Shown: positions 1 through 8,870 of the stretch, one piece after another
How the letters are laid out: the number at the start of each line of letters is the position of its first letter
How positions within the stretch are numbered: the stretch's first letter is position 1
NCBI RefSeq assembly: GCF_012848175.1
Contig: NZ_CP051651.1
Location: forward strand, 2,294,001 to 2,358,000
DNA length: 64,000 bases
Origin: Xanthomonas campestris pv. badrii
GTDB lineage: Bacteria; Pseudomonadota; Gammaproteobacteria; Xanthomonadales; Xanthomonadaceae
Direction: 5' to 3'
Translations under genes and position numbers: made by a program
The notes under the pieces: generated by a model
What the model was told of the DNA's origin: nothing
Database searches by the model: none
Seen by the model: only the letters and a program-made list of their open reading frames with translations

Positions 1-1421
1 ACGTGGTAATGGCGGCCGGTCTGTTCCGACAGCCAGGCCGCATACGCTTCGGCGTCGCGGATGCTGACATGCATCACCGGGGTGTTTGGCGCGGCCTGCG
101 CGCCGTTGTAGTCGGACTGCCAGTCCACGCCGCTGCGGCGGATGAAGTTGCCGCTGCGCTCGTCGTACACCACCGAATGCCCGCGTCGGGTGGCGCGCGG
201 GCGGGCGCCGGTGGCTTCGACGAACTGGCGGAACTCGGCCACCGTCACCTCGGTGATCGACAGCGCAAAACCGCGCGCGAAACGCACGTAATGCGCCGGC
301 CGCTCATTGTCGGACGCGCCAGGTTCGGCGTCGCCCGCGCCCATCTGGAAGGCGCCATGCGGCACCACGATCATCTGCGGACCACGCCCGCCGAGCTTGA
401 GCCCGTCGGTGAACACCTGCCCGGGGCGGAAGCTGCCGTAGTGGGTCGCCAGCTCCAGGCGGCGGCGCAGGTCGCCGGCCATCGGGTCGCCCGGATCGGC
501 GATGCGCAGCACCTCGGCCAGGGTTTGGCCGGCGGCCTTGAGCCCGCGCGGAGAGGTCAGGTCGTGCAGCCCGGCATCGTGCAGGGCGGCGATCTGCGCG
601 CGGCGCAGGCGTTCGATCCGTGCGCGCGCGTCGGCAATGGTGGGCGCACGCTCGCGGACCTGCGCGGCCATCTGCAGCCAGTAGCGGGCGCCGATGAAAT
701 CGCTGGCCTCGCCCGCGCGTTCGGCGCGCTCCAGCAGCCCGCTCTCTACCGCCGCCAGCCCCTGGCGGGTGCGCGGATTGTCCGCGTCCAGCTGCGCGGC
801 ATCGCGGAAGTTCACCAGCGCGCCATTGCCGTCTTCGCCCAGCCGGCCCGCGCGCAGGTCGTCCTCGCCGGCGCGATTGAAGGCGAGCACGCGCTGGGCG
901 GTTTCCACCTCGCGTTGCAGGGCGCGCACCTTCGGATCCTGCGGTGCCAGCGCCATGCCGACGCTGGCCAGTTCGCGCGCCTGGTCCAGCGCATCGTGCT
1001 GGCGATCGCTTTGTGCGATCAACGCATGGCCGCGCTCGATCAACCGTGCGCGTGCCCGTTCCAGACCACGCCGGCTGGCCGCATCCTTGCCGCCGGCGCG
1101 TTGTTGGATCGCCAGATACAAGGGAATCGCATCGTCTGCGTCGCGGTACAGGCGGTCGTCCTGCAGCGCCTGCTCGGCGCGCTTGCGTGCCTGCGGCAAC
1201 GGCTCCTCACCCAGGTCCACCGCCGGCGGCTGCCATTGCGCGACGGTCTCGGCCGATTCTTCGCCGCCGATCGACACATTCGGCGCTGCCGGCTGCGCGG
1301 TCGCCGCCGGCGCGCGCGCAGCGGCGGGTGCAGGTGTCGGTGCGGGAGCACGCGAACAGCCGCACATGCTGAGCGCCACCAATGCCCACGCTGCGATCCG
1401 CTTGCCACACTTGCCCACCAC
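1..1421 (-). CDS. Formylglycine-generating-enzyme-like (FGE-sulfatase domain) lipoprotein, 3' end missing
   Basis: The gene runs off the left edge, so the C-terminus is missing. It opens with GTG at 1421 (a second GTG follows at 1418) behind an AAGGAG ribosome site. The N-terminus is a lipoprotein-type signal ending in LSMCGCS, followed by an Ala/Pro-rich linker. A central helical, TPR-like region of repeated LARAR and AQLDAD-type segments comes next. The visible C-terminal part reads GAFQMGAGD, NERPAHYV, ITEVTVAEFRQF and AYAAWLSEQTGR, the hallmark order of FGE-sulfatase/SUMF1 domains. Family members include true formylglycine generators and many proteins of unknown role. Whether the catalytic cysteines are present cannot be seen. 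It is divergent from rnd. Confidence 0.75.
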   Translation of the reverse strand, partial: MVGKCGKRIAAWALVALSMCGCSRAPAPTPAPAAARAPAATAQPAAPNVSIGGEESAETVAQWQPPAVDLGEEPLPQARKRAEQALQDDRLYRDADDAIPLYLAIQQRAGGKDAASRRGLERARARLIERGHALIAQSDRQHDALDQARELASVGMALAPQDPKVRALQREVETAQRVLAFNRAGEDDLRAGRLGEDGNGALVNFRDAAQLDADNPRTRQGLAAVESGLLERAERAGEASDFIGARYWLQMAAQVRERAPTIADARARIERLRRAQIAALHDAGLHDLTSPRGLKAAGQTLAEVLRIADPGDPMAGDLRRRLELATHYGSFRPGQVFTDGLKLGGRGPQMIVVPHGAFQMGAGDAEPGASDNERPAHYVRFARGFALSITEVTVAEFRQFVEATGARPRATRRGHSVVYDERSGNFIRRSGVDWQSDYNGAQAAPNTPVMHVSIRDAEAYAAWLSEQTGRHYH

Positions 1422-1515
1422 CTGCTCCTTCCAGTGCTCTGCCGCACGACAGGCGATCGCGACGTTAGGCTATTCTGCGCGTTCTGCGCAAACCCTTGCT
1501 GTCGACGGAAATCAC

Positions 1516-2610
1516 GTGCCCCATTGGATCACCCACCCCTCCGAGCTGAGCGAACGCCTGCAGGCATCGCGTCCTTCGCGCATCGGCCTGGATACCGAAT
1601 TCATTCGCGAACGCACCTACTGGCCGCAACTGGCGCTGGTGCAGATGGCCATCGGCGAGGAGATCCTGCTGATCGATCCGCTGATCCCGGGCATGAACGA
1701 AGCGCTCAGCGTCTGGTTGACCGCGACCGACATCGTCAAGGTGATGCACAGCGCCAGCGAAGACCTGGTCACCTTCAAGTGCGCCTGCGGCGTCTTGCCG
1801 CGCCCGCTGTTCGACACCCAGATCGCCGCGGCGCTGGCTGGTGTGGGCGGTGGCATGGGCTACCAGAAGCTGGTGCAGGAAATCACCGGCACGCTGCTGA
1901 CCAAGGGCGAGACGCGCTCGGACTGGATGCGGCGTCCGCTGTCGCCAGCGCAACTGGAGTACGCCGCCGACGATGTGCGTTACCTGTTTGCGATCCACGA
2001 TGAACTCACGCGCCGTCTTGCCGAACAGAACCGCCTGGGCTGGCTGGACGAAGATGCGCAGCGCCTGCTCGCCACGGTCGAGCACGATGACGGCGAGCGC
2101 TGGCCGCATGTGAGCCTGCGCACCGCGCAGTTCCTGGAGCCGGCCGCGCAACGCCGGCTGCTGCGCCTGCTGCGCTGGCGCGATCTGCAGGCACGCCAGA
2201 GCGACCGCCCGCGCAGCTGGATCCTGGACAACGAGCTGGCCAGTCAGCTGGCACGCTTTCCGCCAGCCGACCTGGACGCGCTGCTGCAGCAGTTCGACAA
2301 GTTTCCCAAGGCGCCGCGCAAGCTGGCCACTGCGGTGTGGGAGGCGCTCAACACGCCGCTGCCCGACGAAGACCACGCGCCGCTGGCGCAGGCCGCCACC
2401 GATGGCAACAAGGCGCTGCTCAAGCGGCTGCAGGAAGCGGTGGCGCAACGCAGCCGCGAACTCGGCCTGCCGGACGGCCTGCTTGCCTCACGCCGGCATC
2501 TGGAAAGTTTGATCGAGCAGCACGGCTGGCCGGCCGCGCTGGGCCAGTGGCGTCGCGCGCTGCTGGAAGCGCAGTTGCTGCCGTTGCTGGACGAGCGCGC
2601 GGGCAAATGA
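1516..2610 (+). CDS. rnd: Ribonuclease D
   Basis: A 3'-to-5' exoribonuclease of the DEDD family that trims tRNA and other RNA 3' ends. The product is 364 aa from a GTG start at 1516, close to the usual RNase D length. The reading frame is open far upstream, but similarity begins at PHWITHPSEL. The three exonuclease motifs are visible: DTEF at 26-29 (Exo I), HSASEDL (Exo II) and YAADDVRYL (Exo III, the DEDDy tyrosine). Two C-terminal helical HRDC-like regions follow. It diverges from the FGE-like lipoprotein with under 100 bp between, and it converges on ligD. Confidence 0.93.
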   Translation: MPHWITHPSELSERLQASRPSRIGLDTEFIRERTYWPQLALVQMAIGEEILLIDPLIPGMNEALSVWLTATDIVKVMHSASEDLVTFKCACGVLPRPLFDTQIAAALAGVGGGMGYQKLVQEITGTLLTKGETRSDWMRRPLSPAQLEYAADDVRYLFAIHDELTRRLAEQNRLGWLDEDAQRLLATVEHDDGERWPHVSLRTAQFLEPAAQRRLLRLLRWRDLQARQSDRPRSWILDNELASQLARFPPADLDALLQQFDKFPKAPRKLATAVWEALNTPLPDEDHAPLAQAATDGNKALLKRLQEAVAQRSRELGLPDGLLASRRHLESLIEQHGWPAALGQWRRALLEAQLLPLLDERAGK

Positions 2611-2681
2611 GCCAGCCGCGCGCACATGCTCGCAGCGATGCGGGCTGCGCCATCGATCGGTCGTCCACCCGGTAACGCCTG

Positions 2682-5264
2682 CTACTCCTTGGCCCCCCAA
2701 CGCGCAAGGTTCTGCCGGATGCGATCGATCTCCGCCCACGGGTCCTTGCGTCTGCGCCGCAATTTGTCCGGTACCTCGCGCAAGGTGAAGACATCGGCGC
2801 GGTGCAGCTTGGAAAGCTCCGACCACGCCAGCGGCATCGCCACCGGGGCGCCCGGACGGCCACGTAGCGAATACGACGCCACCGCGGTGGCGCCGCGTCC
2901 ATTGCGCAGATAGTCGATGAAGATGCGCTTGTTGCGCAGGCGCTTGCTGGCAGTGGCAACGAAGCGCTCCGGCTCCGATTGCGCCAGCGCATCGGCAAAG
3001 CCCTTGGCAAAGCGCCGGGTCAGGTCCCACTCGCAGCCGGGGTTCAGGGGCACCACCACGTGCAATCCCTTGCCGCCGGATACGCGCAGGAACGCTTCAA
3101 GTTCCAGCCGCGCCAGCAGTTTGCGGATATCGGTGGCCGCGCGTTTGACCTCCGCGAACGGCACGTCCGGGCCGGGGTCCAGATCGAACACCACCCGGTC
3201 GGCAACGTCCGGACGTGCCGCGTGCGCGCCCCAGGGATGGAACTCCAGGGCATTGAATTGCACCAGCTCCAGCAAGCCCGGTGCATTCTGCACCACCAGA
3301 TACTCGGCAGTGCTGCCGGTCTCCTCCTTCAGCTTCACCGTGCTGACACGTTCGAGCCCGGCGGTGTGGTGCTTCTGGAAGAAACAGGGTTTTTCTGCGC
3401 CATTGGGGCAGCGAATGATCGACAGCGGACGCCCGGCAATCTGCGGCAGCAGGTGCTCCATGACTGCCTGGTAGTACTCCCAGACCTCGCCCTTGGTGGC
3501 GCGAATGTCCGGGTAAATGAGTTTGTTCGGACTGGAGAGCGTCGCTGGCCGGATGGAAGCTGGTTTGCCCTCAGTTGCCGGCTGCGCTGCGGACGCTGCC
3601 GCCGTCCTGGCGGTGCGCCGTGAGCCACGTGCGGTGGGCGCTTGCGCATCGACCCGTGCTGCGCCGGCGGTGTCGGGATCGGTCAGATCGGCGATGCGCT
3701 TGTCTGCTCGCAAAGCCTTGAAGGACGCCTGGCGCAACAGCTGCTGCCCGCCGATACCGCGATAGACCACCTCCACCACGAACCGCGGCGCAAACCAGCT
3801 GGCGCCGCGCAAATCGGTGTCGTCGGTGGGCACATGTACGGTGGGCGTGCGGCCGCCACCTTCCAGCTGCGGCATCAGCTCGCGCATCAGCGCATCGGAA
3901 AACCCCGTCCCCACACGGCCGACATATAACCAGCCATGTACCGGATCGGGCGTGGCCAGCAGCAGCGACCCGAACCCGCGACGGCTGCCCTTGGGCGCGG
4001 TATAGCCCACCACCGCATAGTCCTGGCTCGCCAACTGCTTGGTCTTGCGCCAATCCTCGCTACGGCCGGGGTGATACGGCCGGTCTGCCCGTTTGGACAC
4101 GATGCCTTCGAAATGCTGCTCGCCAGCCACGCGAAACGCCTGCTGCCCATCGCCTTCCACATGCGCGCTATAGGCCAGGTGCGTTGTCGATGCCTCCGCC
4201 AGCAGCTGCTGCAACAAGTGCTTGCGCGCGCGCAACGGCGCCTGGCTGATGTCCACTCCATCCAGATGCAGCAGGTCGAATACTGCCAGCGCCAGCGGCA
4301 TCTGGCGCTCGCCCGCCAGGGTGGCCTGTAGCAGATTGAAATCCTGCTTGGTGCCACGCCCGGCGATCAGCTCGCCATCCAGCTGCGCCGAGCGCAGGCC
4401 CAGCGACTGGATCGCATCGCGGATCTCCGGCACCTTGTCGGTCCATTCCAGCGCGTTGCGCGACCACAGCCGCACCTGGCCATCGCTCACCGTCGCCAGG
4501 ATGCGGTAGCCGTCCCATTTGATCTCGTGCAGCCACTGCTCACCACCGGGTGGGGCCTGGCCCAACCTGGCCAGTTGTGGCGCAAACGGCGCGTCCTGCA
4601 TCTGCTCGGTGCGCGCGTTCGCCAATGCCAGGGCCTGCTTCGACCATGACGTGCGCCTGCCCCTGCGCGGCGGCGGCACGCTGGCCAGCGCCTTGCGCTG
4701 CGCCTTGCCGGCGCCGGCGCGGCGCACATCCTCGGCCGGTGCTTCGGCCACATCGGCGAGCAGATCGTCGGTCTCCAGGGTGCCGGCATACGCATCGTCG
4801 TCCTTGAACAGCAGCCACTGCGGCTGGCGTGCCGGCTTGCCGGAGCGCACCAGATGCCAACCTCCCTTGAGCTTGCTGCCGAATAGCTCGAAGCGCAGAT
4901 GCCCCTTGGCCAGTTGCGCCTCGGCATCGCCATCGGTGGCCCAGACCCCGTGGTCGAACCGCGCCACATGGCCGCCACCGTATTCGCCCTTGGGAATCTC
5001 GCCCTCGAAACCGGCGTAGTCCACCGGGTGGTCCTCCACCTCCACTGCCATGCGCTTGACCTTGGGGTCGTAACTCGGCCCCTTGGGCACCGCCCAGCTC
5101 TTTAGCGCATCGCCAACCTGCAGGCGAAAGTCGTAGTGCCGGCGGCTGGCATGGTGCAGCTGCACCACGAAGATCGCGCGCTGGCCGGCCGGCAGGGCCT
5201 TGCCCGGCTCCGGCTCGCGGGTCTTGTCGAAGCGGCGCTTGCGGCGGTAGTCGCTCAGGCTCAT
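2682..5264 (-). CDS. ligD: Multidomain ATP-dependent DNA ligase D (non-homologous end joining)
   Basis: 860 aa from ATG at 5264 (MSLSDYRRKRRF); an in-frame ATG further upstream lacks family similarity. The order is phosphoesterase - ligase - polymerase. Residues about 5-160 are the 3'-phosphoesterase with the LHHASRRHYDFRL signature. Residues about 225-530 are the ligase, with catalytic lysine K249 in HEIKWDGYRI. The C-terminal ~280 residues are the archaeo-eukaryotic primase-type polymerase, with DLDPGPDV and SGGKGLHVVV. LigD acts with Ku to rejoin double-strand breaks. No ku gene lies in this window, so the pair is not adjacent here. A low-complexity linker rich in Ala, Pro and Arg joins ligase and polymerase. 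Confidence 0.95.
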   Translation of the reverse strand: MSLSDYRRKRRFDKTREPEPGKALPAGQRAIFVVQLHHASRRHYDFRLQVGDALKSWAVPKGPSYDPKVKRMAVEVEDHPVDYAGFEGEIPKGEYGGGHVARFDHGVWATDGDAEAQLAKGHLRFELFGSKLKGGWHLVRSGKPARQPQWLLFKDDDAYAGTLETDDLLADVAEAPAEDVRRAGAGKAQRKALASVPPPRRGRRTSWSKQALALANARTEQMQDAPFAPQLARLGQAPPGGEQWLHEIKWDGYRILATVSDGQVRLWSRNALEWTDKVPEIRDAIQSLGLRSAQLDGELIAGRGTKQDFNLLQATLAGERQMPLALAVFDLLHLDGVDISQAPLRARKHLLQQLLAEASTTHLAYSAHVEGDGQQAFRVAGEQHFEGIVSKRADRPYHPGRSEDWRKTKQLASQDYAVVGYTAPKGSRRGFGSLLLATPDPVHGWLYVGRVGTGFSDALMRELMPQLEGGGRTPTVHVPTDDTDLRGASWFAPRFVVEVVYRGIGGQQLLRQASFKALRADKRIADLTDPDTAGAARVDAQAPTARGSRRTARTAAASAAQPATEGKPASIRPATLSSPNKLIYPDIRATKGEVWEYYQAVMEHLLPQIAGRPLSIIRCPNGAEKPCFFQKHHTAGLERVSTVKLKEETGSTAEYLVVQNAPGLLELVQFNALEFHPWGAHAARPDVADRVVFDLDPGPDVPFAEVKRAATDIRKLLARLELEAFLRVSGGKGLHVVVPLNPGCEWDLTRRFAKGFADALAQSEPERFVATASKRLRNKRIFIDYLRNGRGATAVASYSLRGRPGAPVAMPLAWSELSKLHRADVFTLREVPDKLRRRRKDPWAEIDRIRQNLARWGAKE

Positions 5265-5647
5265 CGGCCACGGCCAGGCGCAGCGAGCAAGCGCGGCGCG
5301 ATTGCTTTCGCAGCGAGAAGCGGCCGCATCCACCTGCCCATGGCCATCGCGCAGTGCCCATGTCGCCGGCTAGCATCGACAGCGCTGCAAGCGGGATCTG
5401 CGCGCCTGGAGCCGCGCCGATCGACATCCATCGCACATTTGCGTCTATTCATGGTCGGGTTCGCCGGTGCAGGCGTGTAAGCTGGGCATGCATGCAGCGA
5501 CAATGCGAAAGCGGCCGAGCAGAGCCTGTGAAGAGCTGCCATCCTGTCGTGCATCCCTTTACCGGCAGCGGCCGCCCCCGGGCCGCATGTCATAATGGCG
5601 CGCGCCCAAGGGCGGCGTCTCCACTCTTATTCCGAGGCCATACCTCT
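5265..5647. other. Intergenic region between ligD and the H-NS-type gene
   Basis: 383 bp separating two divergently transcribed genes, so promoters for both must lie here. I see no RNA gene, no clear repeat and no convincing open frame. A CATAAT hexamer at about 5590 could be a -10 element for the downstream gene, but I could not pair it with a good -35. Confidence 0.4.
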
Positions 5648-6049
5648 GTGAGCAATACCTCTTCGAAACTGGATTCCATCGCGCAAGCCAAGGCCAAACT
5701 GCTGGACGAGCTGCAGAAGCTGGAAGAACAGGAGAAAACCGAGCGCGCCAGCGAGGCATCCTCGGCGCATGCCACCATCGTGTCGCTGCTCGAACAGTTT
5801 GCCGGTCACTTCAATACCAAGCAGCGCAACGATATTGCCGCGTACCTGGGCACCACCGCTGCGCGCAAGGAAGTGGTCAAGAGCGGCCGCAGCGAAGTCA
5901 AGCCCAAGTACGAACTGCCGCACACCGGCGAAACCTGGTCCGGCCGCGGCCGCACCCCCAAGGCCTTTGCCGCATGGGAAGGTTCGGTGTCGTACAAGGA
6001 ATGGAAGGCCAAGAACCCGGACCTCAAGTTCCCGCTGGTTCGCGAGTAA
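5648..6049 (+). CDS. H-NS family nucleoid-associated protein
   Basis: 133 aa from GTG at 5648 (SNTSSKLDSIAQAKAKLL). The N-terminal ~50 residues are a predicted coiled coil rich in Glu, Lys and Leu (KLLDELQKLEEQEK), as in the H-NS oligomerisation region. The C-terminal part carries the TWSGRGRTPKAF motif, the AT-hook-like DNA-binding signature of H-NS proteins. Xanthomonads carry several such proteins, which bind AT-rich and acquired DNA. It lies just upstream of a tRNA gene that hosts an integrated island; whether it silences that island is not shown by the sequence. A strong hairpin follows the stop codon. Confidence 0.9.
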   Translation: MSNTSSKLDSIAQAKAKLLDELQKLEEQEKTERASEASSAHATIVSLLEQFAGHFNTKQRNDIAAYLGTTAARKEVVKSGRSEVKPKYELPHTGETWSGRGRTPKAFAAWEGSVSYKEWKAKNPDLKFPLVRE

Positions 6050-6058
6050 TGCCTGTAC

Positions 6059-6080
6059 GACCGTGCCGCTCGGCACGGTC
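6059..6080 (+). terminator. Hairpin after the H-NS-type gene
   Basis: A perfect 9-bp stem (GACCGTGCC / GGCACGGTC) with a 4-nt loop, starting 10 nt after the stop codon. No T-run follows, so it is either a weak terminator or an mRNA 3'-end stabiliser. Confidence 0.5.
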
Positions 6081-6096
6081 GGCTGCGGTCCTTCGC

Positions 6097-6126
6097 TTGG
6101 CGAACCGCGCGGCATTTGGTTAGAAT
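6097..6126 (+). promoter_or_regulatory. Likely sigma-70 promoter of tRNA-Ala
   Basis: TTGGCG at 6097-6102 and TAGAAT at 6121-6126 are separated by 18 bp. The predicted start of transcription falls just before the tRNA at 6137. Confidence 0.55.
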
Positions 6127-6136
6127 CCAAGCACGT

Positions 6137-6212
6137 GGGGCGGTAGCTCAGCTGGGAGAGCGTCGCGTTCGCATCGCGAAGGTCGAGGGTTCGATCCCCT
6201 TCCGCTCCACCA
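6137..6212 (+). tRNA. tRNA-Ala (anticodon CGC)
   Basis: A 76-nt cloverleaf that includes an encoded CCA. The acceptor stem GGGGCGG / CCGCTCC contains the G3:U70 wobble pair, the identity element of alanine tRNAs. The D arm is GCTCAGCTGGGAGAGC. The anticodon loop TTCGCAT gives anticodon CGC, reading GCG codons. The T arm is AGGGTTCGATCCCCT. The 3' end is the probable attachment site for the integrase-carrying island that follows. Confidence 0.96.
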
Positions 6213-6260
6213 TCTTTCCGTCCTAGACGGTGCAAACGAGGCCAGAAAACCCTGCAACAG

Positions 6261-6280
6261 AAGGCTTTCCGGCCTTTTTT
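6261..6280 (+). terminator. Short intrinsic terminator after tRNA-Ala
   Basis: Stem AAGGC / GCCTT with a 6-nt loop, followed by four further T residues. It lies inside the island and would end tRNA transcripts before the integrase gene. Confidence 0.5.
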
Positions 6281-6316
6281 GTTTCCGACGCAGTCTAGCC
6301 GAGACCACACAAATCC

Positions 6317-6345
6317 GGCGGTAGCTGGCGGTAATTTTGGCGGTA
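6317..6345. repeat. Left-end array of GGCGGTA repeats
   Basis: Three direct copies of GGCGGTA start at 6317, 6327 and 6339, about one helical turn apart, just upstream of the integrase start. Two more copies lie at the other end of the island. Placement and spacing resemble integrase arm-type or excisionase binding sites; that function is inferred. Confidence 0.65.
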
Positions 6346-6385
6346 GCTGGGGCATCCCCTACCCTGTTACCGTCAAGGAGCTACC

Positions 6386-7600
6386 ATGCCTCTCACCGAT
6401 ACCACCATCCGCAGGACGAAGTGTCTCGCAACGCCTCAGAAGCTGCGCGACGGCAACGGCCTGTATCTGCTACTACGACCCGACGGCGCACGCTGGTGGC
6501 GCTACGACTACCGCCGCCCGGTCACCGGCAAGCGCAACACTCTGTCATTCGGCACCTACCCCGAAGTGAGCCTCGCAGATGCGCGGGAGAAGCTGGCGGA
6601 AGCGCGTCGGCTGCTCGCGGCCAAGGTGGACCCCGGCGAACAGCGGAAAGCCGTCAAGGCCGCTGGGGAGGCCGCCGCAGCGAACAGCTTCGAGGTCATC
6701 GCCCGAGAGTGGTTCGCCAAGCAGCAGAAGGATTGGAGTACCCAGTACGCGGACAAGATCATCCGCCGCTTGCAGAGCGACATCTTTCCCTGGATCGGCA
6801 GCAGCCCCATCGCAGCCATTACCGCCCCGGAACTGCTGAAGCACTTGGAGCGGATCGAACAGCGAGGCGCCATCGAGACTGCTCATCGAGCCTTGCAGAC
6901 CTGCGGCGCAGTCTTTCGGTACGCAGTGCGTACTGGCCGGGCCGAAGCCGATCCGACAGGTGCATTGAAAGGAGCGCTGACTCCCTGGCGATCCATGCCG
7001 TTCGCTGCTGCCACCACATCGGAGGAAGCTACGGGCGTGCTGCGGAAGATTGACATCAGCACCAGTCGGCCAGTGGTCAGGAGTGCCCTGCGACTGGCAC
7101 CGTTGCTGTTCGCCAGACCCGGCGAGCTTGTCCGCATGAGGTGGGCGGAACTGGACCTCGACGCCGGACAGTGGCGCTACTTCGTGACCAAGACCAAGCG
7201 CACCCACATCGCCGCCCTTTCGACTCAGGCTGTGGAAATCCTGCGCGACCTATACCCTCTTACCGGACGCGGCGAGTTCGTTTTCCCTGGTGGGCGGGAC
7301 CCTCGCAAGCACATGTCGGGAAATGCCATCCTCGTAGCCGCCCGCCGCTGCGGCATTGAGAAGGATGAAAGTACCATCCATGGCTTCAGGCACATGGCAA
7401 GTACGCTGCTAAACGAAATGGGGGGCTGGACGCCGGATGCCATTGAGTCGGCGCTAACCCATAAGATGCCAGGAGTTCGCGGCATTTATAATCAAGCGCA
7501 ATATTTGGACGAGCGTCGAAAGATGATGCAAGCATGGAGTGATTACATACAGACACTCAGACTCGGAAGTGCGCCGCTCTTATTCAACGGAACCGCTTAA
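6386..7600 (+). CDS. int: P4-type tyrosine-recombinase integrase
   Basis: 404 aa. It catalyses site-specific integration and excision, here presumably at the tRNA-Ala 3' end. Residues 1-95 are the DUF4102-type arm-binding domain (RDGNGLYLLLRPDGA, SFGTYPEVSLADAREK). Residues about 100-190 are the core-binding SAM-like domain. The catalytic domain follows, with R244 (ARPGEL), H332 and R335 (HGFRH), H359 and the nucleophile Y368 (RGIYNQ). All key residues are present and the length is normal, so it looks functional. It reads away from the tRNA. The next gene starts 12 nt after its stop with its own AAGGAG site, suggesting a shared transcript. Confidence 0.95.
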   Translation: MPLTDTTIRRTKCLATPQKLRDGNGLYLLLRPDGARWWRYDYRRPVTGKRNTLSFGTYPEVSLADAREKLAEARRLLAAKVDPGEQRKAVKAAGEAAAANSFEVIAREWFAKQQKDWSTQYADKIIRRLQSDIFPWIGSSPIAAITAPELLKHLERIEQRGAIETAHRALQTCGAVFRYAVRTGRAEADPTGALKGALTPWRSMPFAAATTSEEATGVLRKIDISTSRPVVRSALRLAPLLFARPGELVRMRWAELDLDAGQWRYFVTKTKRTHIAALSTQAVEILRDLYPLTGRGEFVFPGGRDPRKHMSGNAILVAARRCGIEKDESTIHGFRHMASTLLNEMGGWTPDAIESALTHKMPGVRGIYNQAQYLDERRKMMQAWSDYIQTLRLGSAPLLFNGTA

Positions 7601-7612
7601 GGAGTTGCGAAG

Positions 7613-8584
7613 ATGCAGCAACCGATAAACTTGAACCAATCACTCTATATGCGCTGGTATGAGGAATATAGGGAGCGCCGCTACCTTGAGGAGCAAAGCG
7701 ATGAGGTAGTAGCTCAGCGTGCCCGCGACCTCATATCGAACATACTGACCCTGGAATCTAACGGAAAAATAGGTTGCGTCCAAGGCAGCGTGCAATCAGG
7801 CAATTTTCTGTGGTGCCTCTTCTCTCACCTTCTTGAAGAATCACGCCTCAGAACAGCGTCGTATCAAGGCCTATTCATTAAATGCGGAATCAAAGAGACC
7901 TTAGCCCCGAAGCCGACCGCACCTGATAGTCCCGCATCAGAGGCAATCTTGTCTCTTTTTAAAGAAAAGCCAAAGCATCGCTATCTCTTTAAGTTTGGCG
8001 AAAGGAAATGGATGCAGGAGTTGGTAGACGAAGGAAAACTCCGAGTATCCCCCGCCTCCTTTTACAACGATGATTCTTTAGCTCCAGCGATCGCAGATGA
8101 CGAGCTTTCTTACGACCTGGCTGGAGATGCCTTTGATGAGGAGATACTTTCTCTTGATCCATTCAAGACTAGGCTCATTGACTCCTTTGGCCCTGTAACA
8201 CCGAGGCCGCAAAAAGTCGTCATGCAGACGAATTACTATGCATGGTGCGCAAGCTTTGGCATGAGCCTACGTCTATTCGACGACTTCAATGCTGATTCGT
8301 TAGTGGTAATCCGCGATGTAGGCGAATACTCACGGAGGCTGATACAGGCCCTTCGTCCTCATCTTGGTGGCTGGCGATTCGTTCCATGCGTAGTTCATTA
8401 CTTCGATCCTTTTCATCCCTCAAAAAAGACGAAGAGCGTTTTTGCCTGCAAGCATTTCAAGTACCTCTATCAGGAGGAGTTTCGCTATGTATTTATCCCT
8501 ACAAGCCCAATAAAGACCCTGCCTCCAATTCACTTAAATCTTGGCCCACTAAAGGACATTGCCGAACTTATCCACAGGAGCTAG
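7613..8584 (+). CDS. Unrecognised island cargo protein (distant DUF2971-like features)
   Basis: 323 aa from ATG at 7613, with AAGGAGTTGCGAAG upstream and only 12 nt after the integrase stop. I do not recognise a named family. Residues 1-100 are helical and charged (MRWYEEYRERRYLEEQ). From about 124 the pattern is YLFKFGE, then LRVSPASFYND (143-153), DDEL (162-165), YAWCASF (209-215) and YLYQEEFRYVFIP (284-296). This order (a K/Y-rich opening, an FND-like motif, a Cys-Ser-Phe-like strand, a YxxExR-like motif) recalls DUF2971 proteins, which often sit in defence islands. There is no signal peptide or membrane segment. The coding sequence is much more AT-rich than its neighbours. A phage-defence role is inferred from position only. 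Confidence 0.75.
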   Translation: MQQPINLNQSLYMRWYEEYRERRYLEEQSDEVVAQRARDLISNILTLESNGKIGCVQGSVQSGNFLWCLFSHLLEESRLRTASYQGLFIKCGIKETLAPKPTAPDSPASEAILSLFKEKPKHRYLFKFGERKWMQELVDEGKLRVSPASFYNDDSLAPAIADDELSYDLAGDAFDEEILSLDPFKTRLIDSFGPVTPRPQKVVMQTNYYAWCASFGMSLRLFDDFNADSLVVIRDVGEYSRRLIQALRPHLGGWRFVPCVVHYFDPFHPSKKTKSVFACKHFKYLYQEEFRYVFIPTSPIKTLPPIHLNLGPLKDIAELIHRS

Positions 8585-8634
8585 CACTCCATAGGCGCAC
8601 CCGCCCACAGCCGTCATCTGTATCATTTTAAATT

Positions 8635-8820
8635 TCAATGCGTCGAAGAAATCCTCACGATTGCAAAGGCTATAAGTGCTGCCACGAGAAGACCCATAAC
8701 CAACTGCACCACAACCAAGTGCCAGGGCTTTTTGCCCAACCTCAATGTCAGCCTACTGGAAAGGGTGCTAATTGCACCAAGTGCAAACATGATAAGTGGG
8801 AGTGCAAGCAGTGTTCCCAT
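8635..8820 (-). CDS. Small two-helix membrane protein
   Basis: 61 aa from ATG at 8820, with GAGG seven bases upstream; a TTG at 8868 would add 16 residues but has no comparable support. Two hydrophobic segments (about residues 2-18 and 36-56) are separated by a short basic loop (RLTLRLGKKPWH), suggesting a hairpin in the inner membrane. It lies 50 bp downstream of the YecR-like lipoprotein gene on the same strand and is probably co-transcribed. No family recognised. Pairs of a lipoprotein and a tiny membrane protein are common cargo on mobile elements, for example as surface-exclusion or superinfection functions, but nothing here proves that. Confidence 0.6.
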   Translation of the reverse strand: MGTLLALPLIMFALGAISTLSSRLTLRLGKKPWHLVVVQLVMGLLVAALIAFAIVRISSTH

Positions 8821-8870
8821 GATTGACCTCGAAAAATCTGGCGACCCGTGTAGGTTTCGGCGCAACAAGA

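Noticed and set aside
3..2003. Long plus-strand open frame opposite the FGE-like gene and into rnd
   Set aside because: It has no domain pattern, starts at the window edge and is antisense to a clear lipoprotein gene. Long antisense frames are normal in this GC-rich DNA.
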